DNA of 64,000 bases. Origin: Streptomyces noursei (GTDB lineage Bacteria; Actinomycetota; Actinomycetes; Streptomycetales; Streptomycetaceae). Position numbers and translations under genes: made by a program. Below, one piece after another: positions 38,745 through 48,362 of the stretch. The DNA lies in assembly GCF_001646665.1 (NCBI RefSeq), contig NZ_LWBU01000362.1:1-64000 (forward strand), read 5' to 3'. Positions within the stretch are counted from its first letter, which is position 1. The number at the start of each line of letters is the position of its first letter. The notes beneath the pieces were generated by a model that was given only the letters and a program-made list of their open reading frames with translations, searched no databases and was not told where the DNA came from.

Positions 38745-39505
38745 CCTTCCCCAGCCGTCGGCCGGGGGGTGCCCCCATCGAGCCAGACATATCCGGCGAG
38801 CCGCCCCGTGGTGCGGTCACGGCGGTACGAGTAGTGGTCGCGCGATTCGAGCGTGCAGACCCGCGACGCGCGCCGGTCGTGCACCCCCAGCGCGTCGAGC
38901 TGGGCGAGCACTCCGGCGGTCACGTCCACAGCGGGAGTGCCCCAACCGGTCTCGGCGTACGCCTCCGGTACGACGGCGGCGACCTCGTCCCGCATGGCCG
39001 CGGGAACCTCGTAGCAGCGCCCGCACACGGCCGGGCCGGTGCGGGCGGTGATCCGCGACGCCTCGGCACCGAGCGCGATCATGGCCTCCACGGTGGCCGG
39101 CACGACGCCCGCCACCATCCCGGGACGGCCGGCGTGGGCCGCGCCCACCACGCCCGCGACCGGGTCGGCCAGCAGGACGGGTGTGCAGTCGGCCGTCAGC
39201 ACCGCGAGCGCGAGTCCGCGCCGGGCGGTGACGACACCGTCCACCGCCGGGATCTCCTCGTCCGGCGCCCACGGGCCGTCCACCACGGCGACGTCCCGGC
39301 CGTGCACCTGGTTCATCCACACGACCCGCGCCGGGTCGAGTCCGAGGGACCCGGCGGCGAGCTTGCGGTTGCTCAGGACGGAGGCGGGGTCGTCGCCGAC
39401 CGCTCCGCCGAGGTTGAGCTCTTCGTACGGAACGGCGCTCACCCCGCCCCACCGGTCGGTGAAGGCGAAATGCGCGCCGCTCACTGAGTCGTGCTGCCCT
39501 ATCAC
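38741..39505 (-). CDS. YfiH/PgeF laccase-domain protein (YlmD)
   Basis: The 254-aa protein belongs to the YfiH/YlmD family, once called polyphenol oxidases. These are now known to remove wrong residues from peptidoglycan precursors (PgeF) or act on purine nucleosides. Metal/catalytic signatures are VVWMNQVHGRDV, LTADCTPVLLADP, AAHAGRPGMVAG and CTLESRDHYSYRRD. GTG 39505 is the start, 7 bp after the ftsZ stop, so it is co-transcribed with ftsZ. A role in cleaning muropeptide precursors fits the cluster, but the actual activity is untested. Confidence 0.93.
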   Translation of the reverse strand: MIGQHDSVSGAHFAFTDRWGGVSAVPYEELNLGGAVGDDPASVLSNRKLAAGSLGLDPARVVWMNQVHGRDVAVVDGPWAPDEEIPAVDGVVTARRGLALAVLTADCTPVLLADPVAGVVGAAHAGRPGMVAGVVPATVEAMIALGAEASRITARTGPAVCGRCYEVPAAMRDEVAAVVPEAYAETGWGTPAVDVTAGVLAQLDALGVHDRRASRVCTLESRDHYSYRRDRTTGRLAGYVWLDGGTPRPTAGEG

Positions 39506-39512
39506 GCCACGA

Positions 39513-40727
39513 TCACTTCAGGAAGTCCGGGACGTCCAGCTCCTCGGCCGAGGTGTCCGGGTACGGGCGGGCCGGCGGGACCGCCGGCGGGGTGACCGAC
39601 AGGGAGCTGTCGCTCACCGCCGGGGCCGGCTCGGGGGCCGGGGCGGGCGACTCCTCGCGGACCGGGACGGTGCCGAGGCCGCTCACCGGACGGGGCGTCT
39701 CGGTCGCCCGGGGCGGGGGCGCCGGCTCCTCCCGCTTGCTCGACCCGGCGCTGAGGATGTTGTCGCGCCGGGCCGGCGGCTGGCCGCCGTCGAAGCCGGC
39801 CGCGATGACGGTGACCCGCACCTCGTCGCCGAGGGCGTCGTCGATGACCGCGCCGAAGATGATGTTGGCCTCGGGGTGGGCGGCCTCGCTGACCAGCTGC
39901 GCGGCCTCGTTGATCTCGAACAGGCCGAGGTCGGAGCCGCCGGAGATGGAGAGCAGCACGCCCCGGGCGCCGTCGATGGAGGCTTCCAGGAGCGGCGAGG
40001 AGATCGCCATCTCGGCGGCGGCCACCGCGCGGTCGTCGCCGCGGGCGGAGCCGATGCCCATGAGCGCGGAACCGGCCTCGGACATGACCGACTTGACGTC
40101 GGCGAAGTCGAGGTTGATGAGGCCGGGGGTGGTGATGAGGTCGGTGATGCCCTGGACGCCGGAGAGCAGCACCTGGTCGGCGGACTTGAACGCGTCCAGC
40201 ACGCTGACCTGGCGGTCCGAGATGGACAGCAGCCGGTCGTTCGGGATGACGATGAGGGTGTCGACCTCTTCGCGGAGCTCGGCGATGCCGTCCTCCGCCT
40301 GGTTGGCGCGGCGCCTGCCCTCGAAGGTGAAGGGCCGGGTGACCACACCGATCGTCAGGGCGCCCAGCGAGCGCGCGATGTTCGCGACGACGGGGGCGCC
40401 GCCGGTGCCGGTGCCGCCGCCTTCGCCTGCGGTGACGAAGACCATGTCGGCCCCCTTGAGGACCTCCTCGATCTCCTCACGGTGGTCCTCTGCCGCCTTG
40501 CGACCGACGGCCGGGTTGGCTCCGGCGCCGAGGCCGCGGGTGAGTTCACGGCCGACGTCGAGCTTGACGTCGGCGTCACTCATCAACAGGGCTTGCGCGT
40601 CCGTGTTGATGGCGATGAACTCGACGCCCTTGAGACCGACCTCGATCATTCGGTTGATGGCATTGACACCACCGCCGCCGACACCGATGACCTTGATGAC
40701 TGCGAGGTAGTTCTGCGGTGCTGCCAC
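39513..40727 (-). CDS. ftsZ: Cell division GTPase FtsZ
   Basis: The 404-aa tubulin homologue polymerises into the Z-ring. The N-terminal [20 protein letters not shown], the GTP signature [10 protein letters not shown] and the T7 loop [10 protein letters not shown] are intact. A Pro-rich linker of about 80 residues leads to the C-terminal DVPDFLK peptide that binds SepF. GTG 40727 (VAAPQN) is chosen because a GAGG lies 8 nt upstream and it matches the known N-terminus. A GTG at 40763 would add 12 residues without support. Downstream are yfiH-type and yggS genes. About 280 bp of non-coding DNA upstream holds its promoters. Confidence 0.98.
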   Translation of the reverse strand: MAAPQNYLAVIKVIGVGGGGVNAINRMIEVGLKGVEFIAINTDAQALLMSDADVKLDVGRELTRGLGAGANPAVGRKAAEDHREEIEEVLKGADMVFVTAGEGGGTGTGGAPVVANIARSLGALTIGVVTRPFTFEGRRRANQAEDGIAELREEVDTLIVIPNDRLLSISDRQVSVLDAFKSADQVLLSGVQGITDLITTPGLINLDFADVKSVMSEAGSALMGIGSARGDDRAVAAAEMAISSPLLEASIDGARGVLLSISGGSDLGLFEINEAAQLVSEAAHPEANIIFGAVIDDALGDEVRVTVIAAGFDGGQPPARRDNILSAGSSKREEPAPPPRATETPRPVSGLGTVPVREESPAPAPEPAPAVSDSSLSVTPPAVPPARPYPDTSAEELDVPDFLK

Positions 40728-41005
40728 GTCGAAGGCCTCTCGCCTCGAGTTACGTGTCGCCACTTCGCGGTGGTCTCGCGCCGCGACGACGGATGCCGAT
40801 GGGACGGTCCGAAACGCCGACCCAAACCCTAACGTTGAAGTTTAGGGTTACCAGTGTCTCTGTTCGCTGGACTCTTCCGAACAGGACACTAAGTCGACAA
40901 GTGGCGCACGTTCAACGAACACGCCGAACCTCCCGTTTTTCTTTTCACCCTATGTGATCACCCATAGCGCTGACCAACCAGGGTGCTGGCCAGCGCATAT
41001 GTGCG
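40728..41005 (-). promoter_or_regulatory. ftsZ promoter region with leader hairpin and GACAC motifs
   Basis: No gene is seen in this 278-bp gap; it is notably AT-richer than the flanks. AACCCTAA (40825–40832) and TTAGGGTT (40842–40849) form an 8-bp hairpin that would lie in the ftsZ mRNA leader. GTGTC (40854–40858) and GACAC (40885–40889) form an inverted pair of the core motif that WhiA recognises in Streptomyces. Streptomyces ftsZ is known to have several promoters, one sporulation-induced. I cannot assign exact -35/-10 boxes here. Confidence 0.65.
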
Positions 41006-41863
41006 TCAACTCCGCGACGCCGCAGGGGCGGTCGGCGCACTCACGTCGAAGTGCCCCGCTTTGGGCGCCGCTTTCATCAGTGCGGTGAGCGTACGCGCTT
41101 TCGCCTCGCCGTCCTCACCACTGCCCCACACCACGGTCCGGCCGCCCGTCAGCTCCAGGGTGATGGAGTCGTACGAGCGGACCCGGAGGACCTTGGCGGC
41201 TGCGGCCACCCGCGCCGGCAGGTCGCCGGCCACCCGGACCGCCTCCGCGGTCAGCCGGCCCGTCCCGAAACGGCGCAGACTGGGCGACTGGTCCGCCGTC
41301 AGCTCCAGTAGCGGTACGCCCTTGGGCACCCTGGCCGCGTCGACCGTGGCGTAACGCACACCCGCCGCGTCCACTTCGGTGAACTTCCCGCCCTTCTCGA
41401 CGAGGAGGACCGGCGTGCGCTCGACCACCGTGAGGGCGATCCCGTCCGGCCAGGACCGGACGGCCTCCACCGACTCGACGCGCGGCAGGGCGCGCAGCAG
41501 CCGCCCCTCGATCTCGTCCGTGTCGACCGACGCCAGGGGCGCTCCGACCGGCACCGCGGCGGCCGCCTTGACCTGCGCGGGCGTCAGCACCCGCGTACCG
41601 GACGCGGTGACCTGCCCGACCCGCAGCCAGGCGGAGCCGTAGAAGAGCCAGACGCCGCCCAGGACGAGGAGCAGCGCGGCCGCGAGCAGGAGCACGGCAC
41701 GCGGGCCGGGCAGCGCCCGGCGGCCGCCACCGGGCCCCGGACGCCACCGGAGCAGGGGCCGGGCCGCGAGCGGCCGCCCGGACCCGGCACCCTTGGATCC
41801 GGCCCCCTTGGGGCCCCGCGGGCCCGGCGCGCCGCGCTCGGTGGTCGTCGTCGGGCCGGCCAT
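41006..41863 (-). CDS. ftsQ: Cell division protein FtsQ
   Basis: The 285-aa bitopic division protein has a Gly/Pro/Arg-rich cytoplasmic tail of about 50 residues. One membrane segment follows (about 53–74, AVLLLAAALLLVLGGVWLFYG), then a POTRA domain (LRVGQVTASGTRVLTPAQVKAAAAV) and the beta domain (ALPRVESVEAVRSWPDGIALTVVERTPVLLV). It forms the FtsQLB subcomplex that links early and late divisome. ATG 41863 is the start, 13 bp after the murG stop. It is the gene just upstream of ftsZ in the known dcw order. Confidence 0.95.
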   Translation of the reverse strand: MAGPTTTTERGAPGPRGPKGAGSKGAGSGRPLAARPLLRWRPGPGGGRRALPGPRAVLLLAAALLLVLGGVWLFYGSAWLRVGQVTASGTRVLTPAQVKAAAAVPVGAPLASVDTDEIEGRLLRALPRVESVEAVRSWPDGIALTVVERTPVLLVEKGGKFTEVDAAGVRYATVDAARVPKGVPLLELTADQSPSLRRFGTGRLTAEAVRVAGDLPARVAAAAKVLRVRSYDSITLELTGGRTVVWGSGEDGEAKARTLTALMKAAPKAGHFDVSAPTAPAASRS

Positions 41864-41876
41864 GCTCCCTGCCTTC

Positions 41877-42971
41877 TCACGCCCTGTGGCGTGCCGCGAT
41901 CGCCTCGTAGACCATGCCGACGAGCAGGTCGTCGGCGTCCCGGCGGCCGAACTCGGCGGCGGCGCGGGACATCTCGTACAGCCGGTGCGGGTCGGAGAGC
42001 ACCGGGAGCACGTTGCCCTGGACCCACTCGGGCGTCAGCTCGGCGTCGTCGACCAGCAGGCCGCCGCCCGCCTTGACCACCGGCTGGGCGTTGAGCCGCT
42101 GTTCGCCGTTGCCGATCGGCAGCGGTACGTACGCGGCGGGCAGCCCGACGGCGGAGAGCTCGGCGACGGTCATCGCGCCCGCCCGGCACAGCATCATGTC
42201 GGCCGCCGCGTACGCGAGGTCCATCCGGTCCACGTACGGTACCGGGATGTACGGCGGCATACCGGGCATGTTGTCGACGTGCGGCAGTTCGTTCTTGGGG
42301 CCGACCGCGTGCAGGATCTGGATGCCGGAGCGCTGGAGGACCGGGGCGACCTGCTGGATCACCTCGTTGAGCCTGCGGGCGCCCTGCGAGCCGCCGGAGA
42401 CCAGCAGCGTCGGCAGGTTGGGGTCGAGGCCGAACGCGGCACGCGCCTCCGGGCGGACCCGGGCGCGGTCGAGGGTGGCGATGGTGTACCGCAGCGGGAT
42501 GCCGATGTAGCGGGCGTTGCGGAGCTTGCTGTCGGGCGTGGCGACGGCGACCCCGGCCGCGTACCGCGAACCGATCTTGTTGGCCAGACCGGGCCGGGCG
42601 TTGGCCTCGTGGACCACGATCGGCACGCCGAGCCGCTTGGCGGCCAGGTAGCCGGGCAGGGCCACGTAGCCGCCGAAGCCGACGACGCAGTCGGCCTTGG
42701 TGTGTTCCAGGATCTGCTCGGCGGCCTTGATGGTGCCGCGCAGCCGCCCCGGGACGGTGATCAGCTCGGGTGTGGGCTTGCGCGGCAACGGGACGGCGGG
42801 GATGAGCGCCAGCTCGTAGCCCCGCTCCGGTACGAGACGGGTCTCCAGACCCCGCTCCGTGCCGAGGGCCGTGATCCCCACGGTCGGGTCCTGCCTGCGC
42901 AGGGCGTCCGCGAGGGCGAGCGCGGGCTCGATGTGGCCGGCGGTCCCCCCACCGGCGAGTACGACATGCAC
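41877..42971 (-). CDS. murG: MurG GlcNAc transferase (lipid II synthesis)
   Basis: The 364-aa GT28 glycosyltransferase adds GlcNAc to lipid I to make lipid II at the inner face of the membrane. The N-terminal HVVLAGGGTAGHIEPALA loop and the C-terminal CRAGAMTVAELSAVGLPAAYVPLP are both present, along with VSGGSQGARRLNEV. GTG 42971 is the start, 6 bp after the ftsW stop. All family blocks look intact. Confidence 0.97.
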   Translation of the reverse strand: MHVVLAGGGTAGHIEPALALADALRRQDPTVGITALGTERGLETRLVPERGYELALIPAVPLPRKPTPELITVPGRLRGTIKAAEQILEHTKADCVVGFGGYVALPGYLAAKRLGVPIVVHEANARPGLANKIGSRYAAGVAVATPDSKLRNARYIGIPLRYTIATLDRARVRPEARAAFGLDPNLPTLLVSGGSQGARRLNEVIQQVAPVLQRSGIQILHAVGPKNELPHVDNMPGMPPYIPVPYVDRMDLAYAAADMMLCRAGAMTVAELSAVGLPAAYVPLPIGNGEQRLNAQPVVKAGGGLLVDDAELTPEWVQGNVLPVLSDPHRLYEMSRAAAEFGRRDADDLLVGMVYEAIAARHRA

Positions 42972-42977
42972 CGAAAT

Positions 42978-44399
42978 TCACCGCTCTCCGGACGGACGCT
43001 TCTTGACGCGCCGTCGCATCGACTTCCAACTCACCCCGGCCTTTGCGCCTCGACCAGGCTGTCGCATGGCCAGGGCCGCCTTCGCCGCGGGCTCCTCTCG
43101 CGCGAAGGCGATGAGCAGACCGACGGCGAACATGGTCGGCAGCAGGGCGGAACCCCCGTAGGAGAACAGCGGGAGCGGGACACCGGCGATCGGCAGCAGA
43201 CCGAGCACCGCACCGATGTTGACCACGGCCTGCGCCGTGATCCAGGTGGTCACGCCTCCCGCGGCATACCTCACGAAGGGGTCCTCCGTGCGTCCGGCCA
43301 CGCGGATACCCGCATAGCCTAGAGCCGCGAACAGGGCGAGTACCGACAGCGTCCCCGCCAGCCCCAGTTCCTCCCCGGTGATGGCGAAGATGAAGTCGGT
43401 GTGAGGTTCGGGGAGTTGGCCCCATTTTTCCACACTCGCCCCCAGTCCCGAACCGAACCAGCCGCCCGACGCCAGAGCATAGATCCCGTGCACGGCCTGC
43501 CAGCACGAGTCCCCCGGGCCCGGCTCGGTCGCGCCGATGCAGGCGAGCCGCGCCATCCGGTTCTCGCTGGTCCGGATCAGCGTCACGCCGATCGCCGCCG
43601 CGACGGCCAGCACCCCCACGAACATCCTGGTGGGCGCACCGGCCAGCCAGAGCAGGCCGAAGAGGATGGCGGTGAGGATGATCGCCGTTCCCATGTCCCC
43701 GCCGAGCATGATCAGCCCGAGCAGCATGAAGGCGACGGGGACGAGCGGCACCAGCAGGTGCTTCCACTGCGTCAGCAGCCGCTTGTCCTGCTTGCGCGCG
43801 AGCAGGTCCGCGCCCCACAGGATCAGTGCGAGCTTCCCGAACTCGCTGGGCTGGAGCTGGAAGGGGCCGCCGAGGTAGATCCAGTTCTGGTTGCCGTTGA
43901 CGGAGTGCCCTATCCCGGGGATCTGCACGAGCACCATCAGGAAGACGGTGCCCACGAGCAGCGGATAGGCGAGCGCCCGGTGCAGCTTGGCCGGCACCCG
44001 GGAGGCGAACAGCAGCAGCCCGGTGCCGATGGCGGCGGCCAGGAACTGCTTGCGGAAGAAGTACGTGTCGGACAGCGACAGCTCCAGCGCCTTGATCTGC
44101 GACGCCGAGTAGACCATCACGAGGCCCAGGACGGTGATCAGCAGGCTGGCGCCGAGGATCACGTAGTACGCGGTCAGAGGGCGGTCCCAGGCCCTCCGGG
44201 CCCGCTCGTAGAGCCCGCGTACCCCGCTCCCGCGCGGGGGGCGGGGCGCGGGAACCCTGCGGCCGCGCACGGGCGTCCTGCGGGCGGCGGGGGGCCGCCG
44301 CAGCCCCGCGGTCCGGCCGCGCAGGGCGAGGCCGGCGGCGAGGGCCGCGACGAGGCCCGCGCGGTGCGGTGCGTACGCGGCGGCGTGGTCGGCCGGCAT
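42978..44399 (-). CDS. ftsW: FtsW, SEDS-family peptidoglycan polymerase
   Basis: The 473-aa protein has about ten membrane segments and SEDS signatures such as YLGGPFQLQPSEFGKLALI, PEPHTDFIFAITGEELGL and AQAVVNIGAVLGLLP with VPLPLFSYGGSAL. It polymerises lipid II glycans with PBP3 (FtsI). The N-terminal 60 residues and the C-terminal tail are basic and cytoplasmic. ATG 44399 is the longest sensible start; a later start would remove part of a basic extension, so its true end is not certain. murD lies 49 bp upstream. Confidence 0.96.
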   Translation of the reverse strand: MPADHAAAYAPHRAGLVAALAAGLALRGRTAGLRRPPAARRTPVRGRRVPAPRPPRGSGVRGLYERARRAWDRPLTAYYVILGASLLITVLGLVMVYSASQIKALELSLSDTYFFRKQFLAAAIGTGLLLFASRVPAKLHRALAYPLLVGTVFLMVLVQIPGIGHSVNGNQNWIYLGGPFQLQPSEFGKLALILWGADLLARKQDKRLLTQWKHLLVPLVPVAFMLLGLIMLGGDMGTAIILTAILFGLLWLAGAPTRMFVGVLAVAAAIGVTLIRTSENRMARLACIGATEPGPGDSCWQAVHGIYALASGGWFGSGLGASVEKWGQLPEPHTDFIFAITGEELGLAGTLSVLALFAALGYAGIRVAGRTEDPFVRYAAGGVTTWITAQAVVNIGAVLGLLPIAGVPLPLFSYGGSALLPTMFAVGLLIAFAREEPAAKAALAMRQPGRGAKAGVSWKSMRRRVKKRPSGER

Positions 44400-44448
44400 G
44401 GTCGCAGTCCCCTCCAGTCGTGCCCGGCGCGGCCGGACCTGGTGGCTG

Positions 44449-45864
44449 TCAGGCGCGCTCGGCGGCGAGCGCGCGGACCGCGTCCGCGAACGCCTCGCCC
44501 CGCTTGTTGTAGTTGACGAACATGTCCATCGAGGCGCAGGCCGGGGCGAGCAGGACCGTGTCCCCGGGCCGGGCGAGCGCCGCCGCTTCCCCGACCGCCG
44601 CCGACATCGCCCCAGTGTCGGTCCGGTCGAGGTCGACGACCGGTACCTCGGGGGCGTGTCGCGCGAGGGCTTCCCTGATCAGGGCCCGGTCGGCGCCCAT
44701 GAGCACGACGCCGCGCAGCCGCTTCGCCGCGGAGGCGACCAGCTCGTCGAAGGTGGCGCCCTTGGCGAGGCCGCCGGCGATCCAGACGATCGGGTCGTAC
44801 GCCGCCAGCGACGCCTCGGCGGCGTGCGTGTTGGTGGCCTTGGAGTCGTCGACGTACCGGACGCCGCCGATCTCCTCGACCAGCTCGATGCGGTGCGGGT
44901 CGGGCCGGAAGGCCCGCAGGCCGTCGCGTACGGCGGTGGCCGGGACGCCGAAGGCGCGGGCGAGGGCCGCCGCGGCGAGGGCGTTGGCGATGTTGTGCGG
45001 GGCGGGCGGGTCGACGTCGGAGATCTGGGCCAGCTCCTGCGCCTGCTTCTGCCGGTTCTCCACGAACGCCCGGTCGACCAGGAGGTCGTCCACGATCCCC
45101 ACCTGCGAGGGGCCGGGCGTGCCGAGGGTGAAGCCGATGGCGCGGCAGCCCTCCTCGACGTCGGCCTCGCGCACCAGGTCCTCGGTGGCCTGGTCCGCGG
45201 CGTTGTACACGCAGGCGACCTGGTTGCCCTCGTAGATGCGGCCCTTGTCGGCGGCGTACGCCTGCATGGAGCCGTGCCAGTCGAGGTGGTCGGGCGCGAG
45301 GTTGAGGACGGCGGCGGAGTGGGCGCGCAGGGAGGGTGCCCAGTGCAGCTGGTAGCTGGACAGTTCGACGGCGAGGACGTCGTACTCCTCCTCGCCGAGG
45401 ACCGCGTCCAGCAGGGAGACGCCGATGTTGCCGACGGCGGCGGTCCGCAGGCCCGCCGCCTCCAGGATGGCGGCGAGCATCCGCACCGTCGTGGTCTTGC
45501 CGTTGGTGCCGGTGACCGCGAGCCACGGCGCCGCGCCGGGGCCGCGCAGGCGCCACGCCAGCTCGACGTCGCCCCAGATCTCCACGCCCGCTTCGGCGGC
45601 CGCGGCGAACAGCGGCTTTCCGGGGTGCCAGCCGGGGGTGGTGACGACCAGTTCGGTGCCCTCCGGCAGGGTGTCCCCGTCGCCGAGGCGGACGGTGACG
45701 CCCTCCGCCTCCAGCTGCGCCGCCTGCGCCCGTGAGCGTTCGTCGTCGCCGTCGTTGACGACCGTGACCCGCGCGCCCAGGCCGTGCAGGACGCGGGCGG
45801 CGGGGATGCCGCTCACGCCCAGGCCGGCGACGGTGACGTTCTTGCCCTGCCAGGAGGTACTCAC
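44449..45864 (-). CDS. murD: UDP-MurNAc-L-alanine:D-glutamate ligase MurD
   Basis: The 471-aa Mur ligase adds D-Glu to UDP-MurNAc-L-Ala. The N-terminal Rossmann-like [17 protein letters not shown], the P-loop [31 protein letters not shown] and the C-terminal [10 protein letters not shown] are all in place. GTG 45864 overlaps the mraY stop (GTGA); ATG 45879 (MGSRQ) is an alternative adding five residues. Neither has a clear ribosome binding site, as expected if translation is coupled to mraY. Confidence 0.96.
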   Translation of the reverse strand: MSTSWQGKNVTVAGLGVSGIPAARVLHGLGARVTVVNDGDDERSRAQAAQLEAEGVTVRLGDGDTLPEGTELVVTTPGWHPGKPLFAAAAEAGVEIWGDVELAWRLRGPGAAPWLAVTGTNGKTTTVRMLAAILEAAGLRTAAVGNIGVSLLDAVLGEEEYDVLAVELSSYQLHWAPSLRAHSAAVLNLAPDHLDWHGSMQAYAADKGRIYEGNQVACVYNAADQATEDLVREADVEEGCRAIGFTLGTPGPSQVGIVDDLLVDRAFVENRQKQAQELAQISDVDPPAPHNIANALAAAALARAFGVPATAVRDGLRAFRPDPHRIELVEEIGGVRYVDDSKATNTHAAEASLAAYDPIVWIAGGLAKGATFDELVASAAKRLRGVVLMGADRALIREALARHAPEVPVVDLDRTDTGAMSAAVGEAAALARPGDTVLLAPACASMDMFVNYNKRGEAFADAVRALAAERA

Positions 45865-46931
45865 TTGTCGGCTGCCCATCCCGCGTAGAAGAGGCCGAGT
45901 CCGACGATGACGCACATGCCCTGGATGATCCAGAAACGGACCACCACGAGGACCTCGGACCAGCCCTTGAGTTCGAAGTGGTGCTGCAGCGGCGCCATCC
46001 GGAAGACCCGCTTGCCGGTCATCTTGAACGAGCCGACCTGGATGACCACGGACATGGTGATCAGGACGAACAGGCCGCCCAGGAGAGCCAGCAGCAGCTC
46101 GGTGCGGGAGCAGATCGCCAGACCCGCGAGCGCGCCGCCGAGGGCGAGCGAACCGGTGTCGCCCATGAAGATCTTGGCGGGTGAGGTGTTCCACCACAGG
46201 AAGCCGAAGCAGGCGCCCATCAGGGCGGAGGCGACGACGGCGAGGTCCAGCGGGTCCCGCACCTCGAAGCAGGCGTTGGGGTTGGTCAGGGTGCCGGCGT
46301 TGGCGCACGACTCCTGGAACTGCCACAGCCCGATGAAGGTGTACGCGCCGAAGACCATCACCGAGGCGCCGGTCGCGAGGCCGTCGAGACCGTCCGTGAG
46401 GTTCACGCCGTTCGACATGGCCAGGATCATGAACAGCGCCCAGACCACGAACAGCACCGGGCCGATGGACCAGCCGAAGTCGGTGATGAAGGAGAGCTTG
46501 GTGGAGGCGGGGGTCTGGCCGCGGCTGTCGGCGAACTGCAGCGCCAGGACGGCGAACGCGATGCCGACGATGAGCTGGCCGGCCATCTTCGCCTTGGCCC
46601 GCAGACCGAGCGACCGCTGCTTGACGATCTTGATGTAGTCGTCGAGGAAGCCGACGAGGCCCATGCCCGCCATCAGGAACAGCACCAGGACGCCGGAGTA
46701 GGTCGGGTCCTCACCGGTGATGACCTTGGCCAGCGCGTACGCGATGAGCGTGGCCAGGATGAAGGAGATACCGCCCATGGTGGGCGTGCCCTTCTTGCTG
46801 CCGTGCGTACGCGGGCCGTCGTCCCGGATGAACTGCCCGTATCCCTTGCGGGCCAGAAGCTTGATCAGCAGCGGCGTACCGATCAGGGTCAGGAAGAGCC
46901 CGATGGCTCCCGCGAAGAGGATCTGCCTCAT
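45861..46931 (-). CDS. mraY: Phospho-MurNAc-pentapeptide translocase MraY
   Basis: The 356-aa integral membrane enzyme makes lipid I from undecaprenyl phosphate. About ten membrane segments are visible. Catalytic-site motifs include [28 protein letters not shown] and [11 protein letters not shown]-like residues followed by [11 protein letters not shown], then the C-terminal [13 protein letters not shown] 46931 overlaps the murF stop as ATGA and its stop overlaps the murD start. Confidence 0.98.
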   Translation of the reverse strand: MRQILFAGAIGLFLTLIGTPLLIKLLARKGYGQFIRDDGPRTHGSKKGTPTMGGISFILATLIAYALAKVITGEDPTYSGVLVLFLMAGMGLVGFLDDYIKIVKQRSLGLRAKAKMAGQLIVGIAFAVLALQFADSRGQTPASTKLSFITDFGWSIGPVLFVVWALFMILAMSNGVNLTDGLDGLATGASVMVFGAYTFIGLWQFQESCANAGTLTNPNACFEVRDPLDLAVVASALMGACFGFLWWNTSPAKIFMGDTGSLALGGALAGLAICSRTELLLALLGGLFVLITMSVVIQVGSFKMTGKRVFRMAPLQHHFELKGWSEVLVVVRFWIIQGMCVIVGLGLFYAGWAADK

Positions 46932-48358
46932 CGGCCGGTGACCTCGCCCTCGGTGGAGTTCTCGAGCAGTGCCTGGGCGATCCGCTCGAGCCCGACCGAC
47001 CTTGATGCCTTCACCAGCACGACGTCTCCCGGGCGCAATTCACTGCGCAACAGGTCGATCGCCGCCCGCGCGTCGGACACGTGCACCGACTCCTCACCCC
47101 ACGAACCCTCGTTATATGCGCCCAGTTGCAGCCAGGACGCTTCCCTGCCCCCGACTGCGACGAGCTTGCTGACGTTGAGCCGGACGGCGAGCCGTCCGAC
47201 CGCGTCGTGCTCGGCGAGCGCCTCGTCCCCCAGCTCGGCCATCTGACCGAGCACCGCCCACGTACGGCCCCCCTTGGCCTGTGCTGCCTGGCCCATGGCC
47301 GCGAGCGCGCGCAGGGCGGCTCGCATGGACTCCGGGTTCGCGTTGTAGGCGTCGTTGACGATCGTCACACCGTCCGGACGCTCGGTGACCTCCATGCGCC
47401 AGCGGGAGAGGGAGCCCGCCTCGGAGAGCGCGGTGGCGATCTCGTCGACGGACATGCCCAGCTCATGGGCGACGGCGGCCGCGGCGAGCGCGTTCGACAC
47501 GTGGTGCTCACCGTACAGGCGCAAGGTCACGTCACTGCACCCGGTGGGTGTGTGAAGCCTGAAAGAGGGCTGTCCGGTCTCTGTGAGCCGGACATTCTCG
47601 GCACGTACGGCGGCTTCCTCGGCCTCGCCGAAGAGCGTCACGCGCGCGTGGGTGCGCTTCTCCATGGCCCGTACGAGGGGGTCGTCGGCGTTCAGCACCG
47701 CGATGCCGCCGTCCTCGGCGGACGGCAGGGCCTCCACCAGCTCGCCCTTGGCCTGGGCGATCTGCTCCCGGCCGCCGAACTCGCCGATGTGGGCGCTGCC
47801 CACGTTCAGGACGAGCCCGATCCGCGGCGGGGTCAGCTCGGTGAGGTAGCGGATGTGGCCGATTCCGCGCGCTCCCATCTCCAGGACGAGGTGCTCGGTG
47901 TCCTTCTCCGCGCGCAGGGCGGTGAGGGGCAGGCCGATCTCGTTGTTGAGGGAGCCGGGCGTCCAGACGGTGGGGCCCTTGCGCTGGAGCACCTGGGCGA
48001 TCAGGTCCTTGGTGCTGGTCTTGCCGGCCGAGCCGGTCAGCGCCACGACCTTGGTGCCCAGGCGTCCGACGACCACGCGGGCGAGCGCGCCGAGGGCCGT
48101 CCGGACGTCGTCCACGACGACGGCGGGCACCCCGAGCGGGCGGGTGGCCAGCACGGCCACCGCTCCCGCCTCCATGGCGCGGTGCGCGTAGTCGTGGCCG
48201 TCGACGTTCTCACCGGCGAAGGCGGCGAAGAGGGAGCCGGGCCCGACCTGGCGGGAGTCGATGACGACGGGCCCGGTGACCTGGATGGCCGGATCCGGTA
48301 TGTCGTGCGACTGCCCGCCGACGATTTCGGCGATCTCGGCGAGGGAGAGGGCGATCAC
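46928..48358 (-). CDS. murF: UDP-MurNAc-tripeptide–D-Ala-D-Ala ligase MurF
   Basis: The 476-aa ligase adds D-alanyl-D-alanine, completing the pentapeptide. The N-terminal domain ([24 protein letters not shown]), the P-loop [15 protein letters not shown] and [16 protein letters not shown] are typical. GTG 48358 (VIALSLAEI) follows the murE stop by 4 bp. An in-frame open extension into murE is not real. Confidence 0.96.
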   Translation of the reverse strand: MIALSLAEIAEIVGGQSHDIPDPAIQVTGPVVIDSRQVGPGSLFAAFAGENVDGHDYAHRAMEAGAVAVLATRPLGVPAVVVDDVRTALGALARVVVGRLGTKVVALTGSAGKTSTKDLIAQVLQRKGPTVWTPGSLNNEIGLPLTALRAEKDTEHLVLEMGARGIGHIRYLTELTPPRIGLVLNVGSAHIGEFGGREQIAQAKGELVEALPSAEDGGIAVLNADDPLVRAMEKRTHARVTLFGEAEEAAVRAENVRLTETGQPSFRLHTPTGCSDVTLRLYGEHHVSNALAAAAVAHELGMSVDEIATALSEAGSLSRWRMEVTERPDGVTIVNDAYNANPESMRAALRALAAMGQAAQAKGGRTWAVLGQMAELGDEALAEHDAVGRLAVRLNVSKLVAVGGREASWLQLGAYNEGSWGEESVHVSDARAAIDLLRSELRPGDVVLVKASRSVGLERIAQALLENSTEGEVTGR

Positions 48359-48362
48359 TACT

